Made by a program: the position numbers and the translations under genes. The notes beneath the pieces were generated by a model that had not been told where the DNA came from, did no database searches, and saw only the letters and a program-made list of their open reading frames with translations. A stretch of 64,000 bases of DNA from Halanaerobium kushneri (lineage in GTDB: Bacteria > Bacillota > Halanaerobiia > Halanaerobiales > Halanaerobiaceae), in NCBI RefSeq assembly GCF_900156285.1, contig NZ_FTNC01000006.1, forward strand, positions 92,073-156,072, given 5' to 3'. Below, piece after piece: positions 26,817 through 35,494 of the stretch (its first letter is position 1; each line of letters opens with the position of its first letter).

Positions 26817-27813
26817 TTACTTCACTCTCCCCACCTCTGGCTATAACAATTTCTCCACTTTCTTCTAATTCTCTAATCACATTAACAATTCTCTGCTGAG
26901 CATCTTCGACCTCTCTAATTCTTACAGGTCCCATAAATTCCATATCTTCTTCCAACATCTCTGCTGCTCGCTGAGACATATTTCCAGTTATAATATTTTC
27001 AACCTCATCACTGGCTGTTTTCAAAGCTAATGCAAGGTCGTGAGTTTCAACCTGTCTTAATACAAGCTGTACTGCTCTATCTGATAGAAGAACAATATCC
27101 TCAAAAACAAACATTCTCTTTTTAATCTCTTCCACCAGTTCCGGGTCATCCTCTTCCAATTTGTCTAAAATATTCTTTTCAGTACCCCGGTCAACCTGAT
27201 TTAAAACATCAACAATTGACTGGACTCCTCCTGCACTAGCATATTCATTAGCAGCAACTGATGAAAGTTTCTTTTCTAAGACGGACTCAACTTCCTTGAT
27301 TATTTCCGGAGAAGTTCTATCCATAACAGCTATTCTTTTTGCTACTTCACTCTGAATTTCTGGTGAAAGTGAGGATAGGACTTGAGAAGCCTGAGTTGGA
27401 TTAATATAGGCAAGAATCAGAGCAATTGTCTGTGGATGTTCTCCCTGAATAAAATTCAACAATTGAGTGGGGTCTGATTTGCGAATTGAATCAAAGGGCC
27501 GTACCTGAAGAGTAGCAGTTAAACGATTGATAATACTTCGGGTTTTATCCTTACCAAATGACTTTTCCAGTATTTTCTTGGCATAATTAATCCCACCAGA
27601 ATTAATATAATCATTTGCTTTCTGCAGTTGCAAAAATTCTTCCTGAATCTTCTTTTTGGTCTCAGGATCAATTTTATTTTGATTGGCAATTTCTAACGTT
27701 AATTTCTCAACCTCTTCGTCATCTAAATGCTTAAAAATATCAGAAGATACGTCCGGTCCCAGTGAAATCAACAAAATAGCCGCCTTTTCTTTTCCTGTTA
27801 ACTCTTCTCTCAT
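26809..27813 (-). CDS. fliG: Flagellar motor switch protein FliG
   Basis: FliG is the C-ring protein that contacts the stator and generates torque. The 334-residue protein has the N-terminal domain (KAAILLISLGPDVSSDIFKHLDDEEV), the EHPQ motif of the middle domain (GEHPQTIALILAYINP), and the C-terminal torque helix (DRAVQLVLRQVETHDLALALK). It lies between fliF and fliH. Confidence 0.97.
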   Translation of the reverse strand: MREELTGKEKAAILLISLGPDVSSDIFKHLDDEEVEKLTLEIANQNKIDPETKKKIQEEFLQLQKANDYINSGGINYAKKILEKSFGKDKTRSIINRLTATLQVRPFDSIRKSDPTQLLNFIQGEHPQTIALILAYINPTQASQVLSSLSPEIQSEVAKRIAVMDRTSPEIIKEVESVLEKKLSSVAANEYASAGGVQSIVDVLNQVDRGTEKNILDKLEEDDPELVEEIKKRMFVFEDIVLLSDRAVQLVLRQVETHDLALALKTASDEVENIITGNMSQRAAEMLEEDMEFMGPVRIREVEDAQQRIVNVIRELEESGEIVIARGGESEVIV

Positions 27814-27833
27814 AACAAAAACCCCTTTGACAT

Positions 27834-29372
27834 TTATTCATCAACTAACCAGCTGCGTATCAACTTAGCTGCATTTTCTGGATCAGAATGAATCATATTT
27901 TCAAGTTCATTTTTAACTCTGGCTCTTTTTTTCTGGTCTGCATCTGGTTCAAATAAATCAATTTCTTCTTCATCTTCTTCAACTGAAACATCAACTTTAC
28001 TTCCTCTGTTTGCCGCGGGTTTTTTGCGATATAAATAAATAATTAAAGCAGATGTTAGTAATAAAACTAATAATATAAGGCCACCATAAATATACATCTG
28101 TCTTCTTTCCGCTGCTGCACGAGCCTGAATAGCATCCTGAGCTGCCTGTTCAAGTGAATCGTCAAAAGCCATCGAGCTGATATTTAAAACATCACCTCGC
28201 TGCTCATTATAGCCAATTGCTGCACTAACCGCATCCCTAATTTGTTGCATAGTTTCTTCATCTGTACTCTGATCTACAACTACAGAAACAGATAAACGCT
28301 GAACCTCACCTGGCGCATAAACATGATGTTCAATTCTTTCATTTATTTCATAATTAGTAATATTATTTTTTTTCTCATAACTGCTATTTTCTCCGGTGCC
28401 ATTCCCTTGATATTGAGGAATATTTGTATCTGTGCCCGGAGCACCACCTGAAGCTCCATTTTGCTGAGTTTCAGTATTTATTTCTTCACTGCGAACAATT
28501 CCACTTTCATCAATTACAGGTGAATATATTTTGCTTTCTGACTCCCTCTGATCAAAATTTAAGTTTGCGTTAACCTGAACTGCAAAGTTATTTGGTCCTA
28601 AAACCTTAGTTAACAGGGTATTTAAATCATTTTTTAAAGCAGATTCGAATTCCTGCTGCATTGCAAAATTCTGGGGATCAGACCACTGATCATTATTAGG
28701 ATTAGAAGGATGAGACAGCAGGTTTCCGTTTGTGTCAACAACTGTCACCTCTGTTAAAGGTAAATCCTGAACTCCACTTGCAACTAGATTCTGAACAGCA
28801 TTAACTCTTTCTGCACTCATATTATATCCAGGAGCCAGTTTAACCATAACTGAAGCCGTAGCCGACTTCTCCTCATCTAAAAATAGACTTTCCTCTGGTG
28901 GTGTGATCTGAACACGAGCAAATTCTATCCCTGAAATTGACTGAATAGAACGGCTCAATTCTCCACCCAGTGCGCGATAGTAATTAACTCTTCTTTCAAA
29001 TTCTGTTGTACCAAATTCACTATTATCAAAAATTTCAAAACCGACAACTCCCTGATCCGGGAGACCTGCCGAAGCCATATCAAGTCTTAATCTATAGATC
29101 TCGCTTTCTGGAACTAAAACTGTATTACCATTACCCCCAAGCTGATAATCTACATTATTTTCATCCAGTCTTTCTACAATAGCTGCAGTATCATCTGTAG
29201 ACAGGTTGGTAAAAAGAGGTTGATAGTTTGTAGAAGTTCCTCTAAATATAAGATAGCCAAAAGCTCCAGCCATTAATATTGTGAGAACAATAATTAAGAT
29301 TTGAATGTTTCTATTCAATTTTTGCCACGTGTTTTGAATCTCTTCTTTATATTTTGCGAAAAATTCGGCCAT
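27834..29372 (-). CDS. fliF: Flagellar MS-ring protein FliF
   Basis: FliF forms the MS-ring, the membrane base of the flagellum. The 512-residue protein has two membrane helices (about 25-43 and 430-450), periplasmic ring-building motifs between them (DMASAGLPDQGVVGFEIFD, RVNYYRALGGELSRSI) and a C-terminal FliG-binding tail ending with HSDPENAAKLIRSWLVDE. The start is the ATG at 29372-29370, seven bases after AGAGG; a GTG just upstream is a less likely alternative. It follows fliE. Confidence 0.96.
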   Translation of the reverse strand: MAEFFAKYKEEIQNTWQKLNRNIQILIIVLTILMAGAFGYLIFRGTSTNYQPLFTNLSTDDTAAIVERLDENNVDYQLGGNGNTVLVPESEIYRLRLDMASAGLPDQGVVGFEIFDNSEFGTTEFERRVNYYRALGGELSRSIQSISGIEFARVQITPPEESLFLDEEKSATASVMVKLAPGYNMSAERVNAVQNLVASGVQDLPLTEVTVVDTNGNLLSHPSNPNNDQWSDPQNFAMQQEFESALKNDLNTLLTKVLGPNNFAVQVNANLNFDQRESESKIYSPVIDESGIVRSEEINTETQQNGASGGAPGTDTNIPQYQGNGTGENSSYEKKNNITNYEINERIEHHVYAPGEVQRLSVSVVVDQSTDEETMQQIRDAVSAAIGYNEQRGDVLNISSMAFDDSLEQAAQDAIQARAAAERRQMYIYGGLILLVLLLTSALIIYLYRKKPAANRGSKVDVSVEEDEEEIDLFEPDADQKKRARVKNELENMIHSDPENAAKLIRSWLVDE

Positions 29373-29416
29373 CACTATACCTCTTCCATAAATACTCTTT
29401 GTTTTACCATCTTATA

Positions 29417-29713
29417 CTATACCTGCAGACGCATAATTTCATTATATGCATCAATCACTTTGGTCTGAACTGCAGTTGTCAGATTAACTGCTACCTTAGC
29501 TTTCTCGGCAGCAATCATCACATCATGTATATTGTCTGTTTCTCCAGCAGCAAAACTGGCTGTCATAGCCTGCGAATCTTTTTGCAGCTGATTAACTTCG
29601 TTCATTTTTTCTCTAAACAAATCCGAAAAAGCTTCGGTTTTTTTGTTTTTATTCTCATTTTCAAGAGAAAAGTTTTCAAATCCACTCTGAAATTTAACTG
29701 GATTAATCTCCAT
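29417..29713 (-). CDS. fliE: Flagellar MS-ring-rod junction protein FliE
   Basis: FliE is the first rod component and joins the MS-ring to the proximal rod. The 98-residue protein has a short N-terminal region, FSDLFREKMNEVNQLQKDSQ and the C-terminal motif IHDVMIAAEKAKVAVNLTTAV followed by VIDAYNEIMRLQV, all characteristic. It sits between flgC and fliF, as in other Firmicutes. Confidence 0.95.
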   Translation of the reverse strand: MEINPVKFQSGFENFSLENENKNKKTEAFSDLFREKMNEVNQLQKDSQAMTASFAAGETDNIHDVMIAAEKAKVAVNLTTAVQTKVIDAYNEIMRLQV

Positions 29714-29729
29714 TTTCTTCCCTCCTTAA

Positions 29730-30155
29730 TTAAGTACTAATATTTAAAGCACTATTTGCCATACTCTTATAATTAGAAATTGCCTGAATGTTTGCCTCAT
29801 AGGCTCTTGTTGCATCTATCATATTAACCATTTCGGTCATAATACTAATATTAGGAAGCTCTACATAACCGTCCTCATTTGCATCAGGGTGCTCAGGACG
29901 ATACTCAAGGCGAAATGGAGATTGATCTTCTGCAATTTCTGCAACTTCTACTCCAGCCGATTTAAGATTATCAGAATCAATTCCAACTTCCATCTGATTT
30001 TCTATTTTTTGTCTAAAAATCGGAACTTTTCGTCTGTAGGTATTGCCATCTTCATCCCTGGTTGTTTCCGCATTAGAAATATTTGATGATATGGTATCCA
30101 TTCTTAATCTCTGAGCAGTTAAACCGGAAGCACTAATATCTATTCCTTTAAACAT
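29730..30155 (-). CDS. flgC: Flagellar proximal rod protein FlgC
   Basis: A rod protein of 141 residues. It has the N-terminal motif ISASGLTAQRLRMDTISSNISNAETTR and the FlgC-type C-terminus MTEMVNMIDATRAYEANIQAIS. Both halves fold into the rod coiled coil. It starts 3 bases after flgB ends (within the same operon) and is followed by fliE. Confidence 0.95.
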   Translation of the reverse strand: MFKGIDISASGLTAQRLRMDTISSNISNAETTRDEDGNTYRRKVPIFRQKIENQMEVGIDSDNLKSAGVEVAEIAEDQSPFRLEYRPEHPDANEDGYVELPNISIMTEMVNMIDATRAYEANIQAISNYKSMANSALNIST

Positions 30156-30157
30156 TA

Positions 30158-30544
30158 TTATTTACCTCCCTGCTGGATAACCTGGTTTAAGGTGGAAAAA
30201 TGTCCGGCAGCTCTATTTGACATTACATTATAATAAATACTATTTTTTGCCAGTTCTGCCATCTCAACCTCAACATCCACACTATTTTCGTCATTTCTAC
30301 TATTCCTATTATTCTGACCGCTGCGAACAGAAGTATATTGTTTACTAAAAGCTATATGGTTACTCTGAGTAGTTTTCAGACTAATAGAATTAGAAGAATT
30401 TATTTCCTTTTTCAAGGCAGTTTTAAAATCAATATCCTGTCTTTTGTAGCCCGGGGTGCTCACATTTGCCAGATTATTAGCAATTAATTCACCTCTCCGA
30501 GCAGAACCATTAAGTGCTCTGGTTATAATTTCTAAATTGTCCAT
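30158..30544 (-). CDS. flgB: Flagellar proximal rod protein FlgB
   Basis: FlgB is a proximal rod component and the first gene of the large structural operon. The 128-residue protein has the FlgB motif (ALNGSARRGELIANNLANVSTPGYKR) and the C-terminal VEVEMAELAKNSIYYNVMSNR. A strong ribosome binding site (AAAGGGG) precedes its ATG. Immediately upstream are an intrinsic terminator and a c-di-GMP-I riboswitch, so expression of everything downstream is probably gated by c-di-GMP. Confidence 0.95.
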   Translation of the reverse strand: MDNLEIITRALNGSARRGELIANNLANVSTPGYKRQDIDFKTALKKEINSSNSISLKTTQSNHIAFSKQYTSVRSGQNNRNSRNDENSVDVEVEMAELAKNSIYYNVMSNRAAGHFSTLNQVIQQGGK

Positions 30545-30565
30545 ATATTTAAACCCCTTTCAAGC

Positions 30566-30597
30566 AAAAAAATCTACAGTCACAGCTATAGATTTTT
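30566..30597 (-). terminator. Intrinsic terminator of the flgB riboswitch
   Basis: On the minus strand a 10-bp stem (AAATCTATAG with CTGTAGATTT, one G-U pair) has a 6-base loop and is followed by a run of T residues. It lies between the c-di-GMP-I aptamer and the flgB ribosome binding site, so it is positioned to act as the expression platform of the riboswitch. Confidence 0.8.
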
Positions 30598-30690
30598 GAA
30601 TGTGCAGTCTGGCAATCATAATACAAAATATCTTAGACCCATAACTTTGCGTCATTAGCTTTCGCTAATTTTGCTAATATTTTAAATACA
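30598..30690 (-). ncRNA. c-di-GMP-I (GEMM) riboswitch aptamer upstream of flgB
   Basis: Reading the minus strand, the hallmarks of the GEMM-I aptamer appear in order: AGCAAA, a perfect 6-bp stem ATTAGC/GCTAAT closed by a GAAA tetraloop, GACGCAAAG, GGGTCTAAG with its tetraloop-receptor-like partner ATTATGAT, then TGCCAG and CTGC. The P1 stem is not obvious, since the 5' side is AT-rich, so the 5' boundary is approximate. The same class controls the flgB operon in Clostridioides difficile, where c-di-GMP causes termination; the terminator just downstream suggests the same OFF logic here. Confidence 0.85.
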
Positions 30691-30777
30691 TATATTAATT
30701 TTTTAAAAAAATAATTTATATTTAAATATATTAAAAATAAATATAATCAAAGATTTATTAAATATTATAATTCAATA

Positions 30778-31131
30778 TTACAGCAGCTTTTTAAGCGATT
30801 CCATTACCCTATCTTTTTTAAATGGTTTGACAATAAAATCTTTTGCTCCCATTTCAATCGCCTGAATAACAATTTTTTGCTGACCCATAGCACTACAAAC
30901 AACAATCTGAGCACTGGGATCTATATCCTGAATTGCTTTAATAGCTTCCAGTCCATCCATAACTGGCATTGTAATATCCATAGTAACTATATCGGGATTT
31001 AATTCCTGGTATAATTCAACTGCTTCTTTTCCATTTTCGGCTTCACCGGCTATTTCAAATTCATCTTTTAATATATTTTTTAAATTTAATCTCATAAATG
31101 CTGCATCATCAACAATTAACACCCTAGGCAT
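30778..31131 (-). CDS. cheY: Chemotaxis response regulator CheY
   Basis: A single-domain receiver of 117 residues that carries the phosphoryl signal from CheA to the FliM/FliY switch. The acidic pair is Asp8-Asp9, the phosphoacceptor is Asp52 (VTMDITMPVMDG), the switch residue is Ser80 (VVCSAMG) and Lys102 is in FIVKPF. It lies between the cheD end and the riboswitch-flgB unit, with its own probable sigma-A promoter upstream. Because a terminator lies beyond it, cheY may be expressed even when the structural operon is shut off. Confidence 0.96.
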   Translation of the reverse strand: MPRVLIVDDAAFMRLNLKNILKDEFEIAGEAENGKEAVELYQELNPDIVTMDITMPVMDGLEAIKAIQDIDPSAQIVVCSAMGQQKIVIQAIEMGAKDFIVKPFKKDRVMESLKKLL

Positions 31132-31161
31132 TTAAAAATTACCTCCTCTAGATTATATCTA

Positions 31162-31202
31162 CTGTTATATTATATAATAACAGAAATGATTCTTGTTTAC
31201 AA
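31162..31202 (-). promoter_or_regulatory. Probable sigma-A promoter and palindrome upstream of cheY
   Basis: On the minus strand, -35 TTGTAA (31197-31202) and -10 TATTAT (31174-31179) are separated by 17 bases. A perfect inverted repeat, CTGTTAT, eight bases, ATAACAG (31162-31183), covers the -10 region and could be an operator. The promoter lies 43 bases and more from the cheY ATG, which has AGGAGG. Confidence 0.55.
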
Positions 31203-31270
31203 TAGTAAAAAAATAATTTATCTAAAAATACTAATAATGTCTTTTTTCCATCTATTACTATATAATAAAT

Positions 31271-31765
31271 TTATATGGTAATCAAGTCTCTGCTGAATGA
31301 TTTAACTTCAACTCGACCATCATCAGGATAAAAATACATTGAACGTCCATAATCTTTGCCAACATCACTACCTATAACTTTTATTCCCTCATTTTTTAAA
31401 ACTTCTTTAACTGCTTCAATATTTCTTTCACCAATCTTCATTACTGAGTCTCCACTTTCCGACTTAAACATTCCTGCCCCACCTACAATCTTAGCTGAAA
31501 GCCGCCTTTTTTTGGCACCTGCAGCCTCCATTTCCTCAATCAAAAAAGGAATCCCTGTATCTGCATATTTTACAGTTTTTTTGCCCCCTGGATTTTCAGG
31601 CAGCATAATATGGACAAGTCCCCCTACCTTAGAAAATTTATCATAAAGCGCAATTCCAATACAGGAGCCAAGTCCCAGAGTTGCTAAAACTGTATTTTCA
31701 TCACCTATGGCATGATCTGCCATTTTAACAACCATTTTTTCTGCTACCAGATCCGAACTAGGCAA
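31271..31765 (-). CDS. cheD: Chemoreceptor glutamine deamidase CheD
   Basis: CheD deamidates glutamines of chemoreceptors and binds CheC to tune adaptation. The catalytic Cys is in LATLGLGSCIGIALYD and the catalytic His in GGLVHIMLPENPGG. The start is uncertain. A TTG at 31765-31763 has AGGTGG five bases upstream and overlaps the cheC stop (164 residues); an ATG at 31735-31733 (MVVKMADHA) gives 154 residues with a weaker site. A still longer reading into cheC is not supported. Its partner cheC lies directly upstream. Confidence 0.92.
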   Translation of the reverse strand: MPSSDLVAEKMVVKMADHAIGDENTVLATLGLGSCIGIALYDKFSKVGGLVHIMLPENPGGKKTVKYADTGIPFLIEEMEAAGAKKRRLSAKIVGGAGMFKSESGDSVMKIGERNIEAVKEVLKNEGIKVIGSDVGKDYGRSMYFYPDDGRVEVKSFSRDLITI

Positions 31766-32360
31766 AACTACCACCTGCCAGTCGCTGAAAAAGAAAATCC
31801 AGGGAATCTTTTTCCGGAATGAAAAAATAAAAGAGTTCCAATTTCTCTTTACCAGCAACAAATTCTGTTTCCAGAAGCAAAATAAAATCTTCAGTCTGAC
31901 TGTAATCAATAACAGAAGAACTTAAAACAGCTCCAGCCATGTCGTAAGCCATCGCTGGTACACTTTGATCAAGGTCTAAATCAGTAAAATCATTGATTGC
32001 TTTTAAATAAGCTCCACTTAGTATATTTCCCAATTCATTAAGAGCAGAATTCTGCATTTCTTTTCCGGGAAGATCATCCGTAGAAAAAATTAATTTTAAC
32101 ATTTTTTCAACATTTTCCATATCAACTACAAGTAAAATTTTACCCGATATTTCTCCAGAAAAATTAATCATAATACAGGCAATATATTCTTCTTCATCAC
32201 CGGTAATTGCAGGTAAATCCTGGATATCAATTAACTCCACTTTAGGAACAGTCATATTTATTTCATGACCAATCATCCCTGAAAAAGCAGTGGCTGCGTT
32301 TCCCGCCCCGATATTTGCTACTTCTTTAAGTATATCTTTTTTGGTCCTATCTAATTCCAT
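31758..32360 (-). CDS. cheC: CheY-P phosphatase CheC
   Basis: CheC dephosphorylates CheY-P, stimulated by CheD. The 200-residue protein has two active-site helices, both with the D/S-x3-E-x2-N pattern: KDILKEVANIGAGNAATAFS near residue 11 and NSALNELGNILSGAYLKAI in the second half. Both sites look intact. It follows cheW by 27 bases and overlaps cheD by 8 bases, consistent with a CheC-CheD complex. Confidence 0.94.
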   Translation of the reverse strand: MELDRTKKDILKEVANIGAGNAATAFSGMIGHEINMTVPKVELIDIQDLPAITGDEEEYIACIMINFSGEISGKILLVVDMENVEKMLKLIFSTDDLPGKEMQNSALNELGNILSGAYLKAINDFTDLDLDQSVPAMAYDMAGAVLSSSVIDYSQTEDFILLLETEFVAGKEKLELFYFFIPEKDSLDFLFQRLAGGSFA

Positions 32361-32387
32361 AAACTCCTCCTCCTGGCATTATTTATT

Positions 32388-32873
32388 TTAACTATCGACT
32401 TTTTTTAGTTCTTCTATTTCGCGATTACTTAAAACATTTTTTAGGTCAAGAAGCAGGAGAAGCTCACCATCTTTATCAGCTCTACCAACTCCCTCAATAT
32501 AATCACTATCTACTTTTCTGGCTAAATCAGGAAGGTTTACAATATTTTCTCTGGTTAAAGGCTCAATTTCTTTAACATCATCAACCATCATCCCCGCAGT
32601 TAAACCATCCAGCTCTACAATTATTATTTTCTCTTCTCTATTTTTTTTCTGCCCTTCAATATTAAGACGCAACTTTAAATCAACAACCGGAACAACAGCT
32701 CCCCTTAAATTAATTATTCCGCTGATAAAATCTGGACTATCAGGAACAAAGGTCATTTCTGTATTAGAAAGGATTTCTTTTGTTTGATTGATATTTACTC
32801 CAAATTTTTTGTCTGCCAGATAAAAAATAACATACTGTTTTTTATCCCGGGTTATTTCTTTAAGCTCCAACAC
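32388..32873 (-). CDS. cheW: Chemotaxis coupling protein CheW (copy 1)
   Basis: CheW couples receptors to CheA. The SH3-like CheW fold is visible from KKQYVIFYLADKKFGVNINQTKEIL through PDFISGIINLRGAVVPVVDLKLRL to LLLLLDLKNVL. A GTG at 32873-32871 is the best start, five bases after the GGAGG of a full consensus Shine-Dalgarno site; an ATG one codon upstream is too close, and a TTG one codon downstream is possible. It is one of two adjacent cheW genes, separated by a 99-base gap holding a hairpin. Confidence 0.93.
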   Translation of the reverse strand: MLELKEITRDKKQYVIFYLADKKFGVNINQTKEILSNTEMTFVPDSPDFISGIINLRGAVVPVVDLKLRLNIEGQKKNREEKIIIVELDGLTAGMMVDDVKEIEPLTRENIVNLPDLARKVDSDYIEGVGRADKDGELLLLLDLKNVLSNREIEELKKVDS

Positions 32874-32916
32874 CATCACCTCCTGTACATTTATAAAACC
32901 TTTTTTCAGAATAAAA

Positions 32917-32961
32917 CTTTCCTCTGCTTCATTTATCAGCTAAAAATTTAGCAAAGGAAAG
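32917..32961 (-). other. Hairpin between the two cheW genes
   Basis: On the minus strand an 11-bp stem with one G-U pair (32951-32961 with 32917-32927) has a 23-base loop and is followed by TTTTATTC. It could attenuate or stabilise the transcript between the two cheW genes. The long loop makes a strong terminator unlikely. Confidence 0.4.
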
Positions 32962-32972
32962 CTCTTGATAAC

Positions 32973-33464
32973 TTATTGGGTAAAAAGTGTTTTTTCTAAG
33001 TCCAGCAGAATCAAAAGATGATCCTCATCACGAGCGCAGACCCCGCGCAGGTAATCCTGACGCAATCCACTTTCCACATCAGGAGCCGGAGTAATACTAT
33101 CTTCTTCTAACCAGACAATACCTTCAATATGATCTACCTGGATTCCCAGCAACATATCGTTAACTTCCACGGTAATAGTTCGCTGTTCATCTTTTTCAAA
33201 ATCTCCACTATCCTGATCTATTTCAAAGCGGCTGTGCAGATCAACAACTGGAACAATTATCCCCCTCAAATTAATAACACCTACAACATGTTCATCCGTA
33301 TTGGGAACATTTGTTATTTGAGCAGATTTGATAATTTCTCGAGTATATTCTATTTCTATCCCGTATTCTTCTTCTCCAATATTAAAAACTACATATTGAG
33401 CCTGACCGCTTTTTTTATTATTTTTAGCATTTTCTAAATCTACGCGTTCTTGAGCTGTCTCCAT
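32973..33464 (-). CDS. cheW: Chemotaxis coupling protein CheW (copy 2)
   Basis: A second CheW of 163 residues, closer to the receptor gene. The fold is visible from QYVVFNIGEEEYGIEIEYTREII through TDEHVVGVINLRGIIVPVVDL to LLILLDLEKTLFTQ. The start is the ATG at 33464-33462, after GGGGTG. It differs clearly from copy 1, so the two are not a recent duplication. Two CheW proteins beside one receptor and one CheA may serve different receptors or array positions, or one may act like CheV without a receiver. Confidence 0.93.
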   Translation of the reverse strand: METAQERVDLENAKNNKKSGQAQYVVFNIGEEEYGIEIEYTREIIKSAQITNVPNTDEHVVGVINLRGIIVPVVDLHSRFEIDQDSGDFEKDEQRTITVEVNDMLLGIQVDHIEGIVWLEEDSITPAPDVESGLRQDYLRGVCARDEDHLLILLDLEKTLFTQ

Positions 33465-33477
33465 AATCACACCCCAT

Positions 33478-35469
33478 TTATGAAATTTTAAATTCTCCAA
33501 CTAATTCTTTTAATTCAACTGTCATCTCAGTCAGACTATCAACTGCCTGGTTAAGATTTTCCATCGACTCTGATTGTTGCTGAACAGAATCGGAAATCTG
33601 ATCACTATTAACTGCCTGCTCTTCTGTAACTTTAGAAATATCCTGACTTCCTTTTGAAAGCTCGTTAACAGAGGCAGCTGTTTCTTTAACCTGAGCAACA
33701 ACATCCTTAATTTTATCAGTAATATTGTTGAAGGTTTTACCAGTTTCAGAAACAGAATTTGCTCCTGTTTTAATCTGGTCATTGGTATTATTGATAACAC
33801 CAACTGTAGCCTTTATTTCATCCTGCAGGTTATCAACTAGGCCTTTAATCTCATCGGTTGATCCCTTAGTTTCTTCAGCTAATTCTCTAATTTCGTCTGC
33901 CACTACTGCAAATCCTCGCCCGGCTTCTCCTGCTCGAGCAGCCTCAATAGCAGCATTTAAAGCCAACAGATTTGTCTGTTCTGCAATTGAAGAAATCATA
34001 TTAACAATCCCATTAATTTTCCCGGCAGACTCATTAAGGTTATTAATTTTATCAATTGATTCAGCAGAGACTTCCATTACCTCTTCCATCTCTTTTTCTG
34101 TTTTCTGCATCTCTACCAGACCATTTTCTGCCAGATCATTAACCTGATCAGTATAATCAGTAATCCCCTGAACATTTTCGTTAATCTCAGTGCTTGAAGA
34201 AGCAAATTCCTCTGCTGAAGCAGCCACTTCCTCAATTGAAGCAGAAAATTCTTCTACTGTAGCAGCAACATTATCAATAGACTCAGAAGTTTGAGCAGCG
34301 GTTGCTTTTAACTCCTCACCTGTCTGATCAGTTTTTAAAGCAGAATCATTAATGTTTATAACCAGTTTTTTAATGTTTGCTACCATTTGATTAAAGGCAT
34401 CTGCAAGTTCGCCAATTTCATCTTTGTTATCAATATTAACAGTTTCTGTTAAATCTCCACCGGCTATTACATTTGCAGAATCACGTAGTTTTAAGATTGG
34501 TTTTGCAATATACCCCGCAATATAATAAGCAACCACAATTCCGATAATCACTGCAATAATGCCAATTAATAAACTCATATAGCGCATTGTGGTAATTGGA
34601 GCCATAACATTAGCATTTTTTGCCTGAATTGCAAGTGCCCAGTTGGCAGATTTTAAGGGAGCAAAAGCAACTCCACGTTCAGCTCCCAGCAGATCATAGA
34701 ATTCTATCTCACTGGCATCTGAATGCATTTGCTCAAATAAAACTTTCATCTCCGGTCCACCGGCTTCAAGTATCGACTGGTTTCCCTGATATTCAGGATT
34801 TTCATGAGCAATCACATGGTTATTTTCATTAATTATAAAACCAGATCCCTCACCATTTATATTCATTGAAGTACTCATCTGATTAAATACAGAAAGAGGA
34901 ATTGATCCCCCAAAAATCATGGTTAAATTTTCGCCTACAAAGTAGGGCTCGATTATTAAAACTGATTGTTCTTCAGCCCCCGGGGTCTGCACCGGATCAC
35001 TAATAAAAGTTTCTTTACTTTCTAGAGCTCTCTTAAAAAAATCCATTTCTGATACATTTATTTCTTCGTCAGAATAAGTTGTACTCATCTGTCCATTTAA
35101 ATCAATTAAAAAAAGTGAAGATAGATAAGGGTGTTCTTCCACTATAGTTGCAAAATGTTCATTATTACCCATATTAAAATAAAGCTGTCTTGCCAGTTCG
35201 GTATCCAAAGTTGTGCGGCTGTCAAACCAACTGTGGTCCAGATTTTTGACTGAACTTATGCTCTGATCAATAACCATATCCAGCTGTCTGGCATTATTAC
35301 GAACTTTGTCTAAAGCTGACTGATAAATACTTTCCTCCAGAATACTCCTCGACTGAAAATAAGTAAAAACTGAAGAAAGTAAAATTAAGGCTAAAACTAA
35401 AATACTTATAATTATTATTAATTTTGTTCTGATACTCTGCCAGTTAATTTTATCGATACTAAGGTCCAT
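33478..35469 (-). CDS. Methyl-accepting chemotaxis protein
   Basis: A 663-residue transmembrane chemoreceptor. The order is membrane helix (about 12-35), periplasmic sensor of the Cache type (about 36-285; contains DNEHFA-like and [20 protein letters not shown] text), second helix (about 295-318), HAMP (about 320-370) and cytoplasmic coiled coil with the conserved hairpin tip [23 protein letters not shown]. The start is the ATG at 35469, eight bases after GGGAG. No C-terminal CheR-tethering pentapeptide is seen. The ligand is unknown; Cache domains often bind amino or organic acids. Confidence 0.93.
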   Translation of the reverse strand: MDLSIDKINWQSIRTKLIIIISILVLALILLSSVFTYFQSRSILEESIYQSALDKVRNNARQLDMVIDQSISSVKNLDHSWFDSRTTLDTELARQLYFNMGNNEHFATIVEEHPYLSSLFLIDLNGQMSTTYSDEEINVSEMDFFKRALESKETFISDPVQTPGAEEQSVLIIEPYFVGENLTMIFGGSIPLSVFNQMSTSMNINGEGSGFIINENNHVIAHENPEYQGNQSILEAGGPEMKVLFEQMHSDASEIEFYDLLGAERGVAFAPLKSANWALAIQAKNANVMAPITTMRYMSLLIGIIAVIIGIVVAYYIAGYIAKPILKLRDSANVIAGGDLTETVNIDNKDEIGELADAFNQMVANIKKLVININDSALKTDQTGEELKATAAQTSESIDNVAATVEEFSASIEEVAASAEEFASSSTEINENVQGITDYTDQVNDLAENGLVEMQKTEKEMEEVMEVSAESIDKINNLNESAGKINGIVNMISSIAEQTNLLALNAAIEAARAGEAGRGFAVVADEIRELAEETKGSTDEIKGLVDNLQDEIKATVGVINNTNDQIKTGANSVSETGKTFNNITDKIKDVVAQVKETAASVNELSKGSQDISKVTEEQAVNSDQISDSVQQQSESMENLNQAVDSLTEMTVELKELVGEFKIS

Positions 35470-35494
35470 CTTTTTATCTCCCCTATTTTTATAT

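Noticed and set aside
31766..31909. N-terminal extension of CheD into cheC
   Set aside because: The extra residues are the shadow of CheC; CheD homologues begin close to MVVKMADHA.
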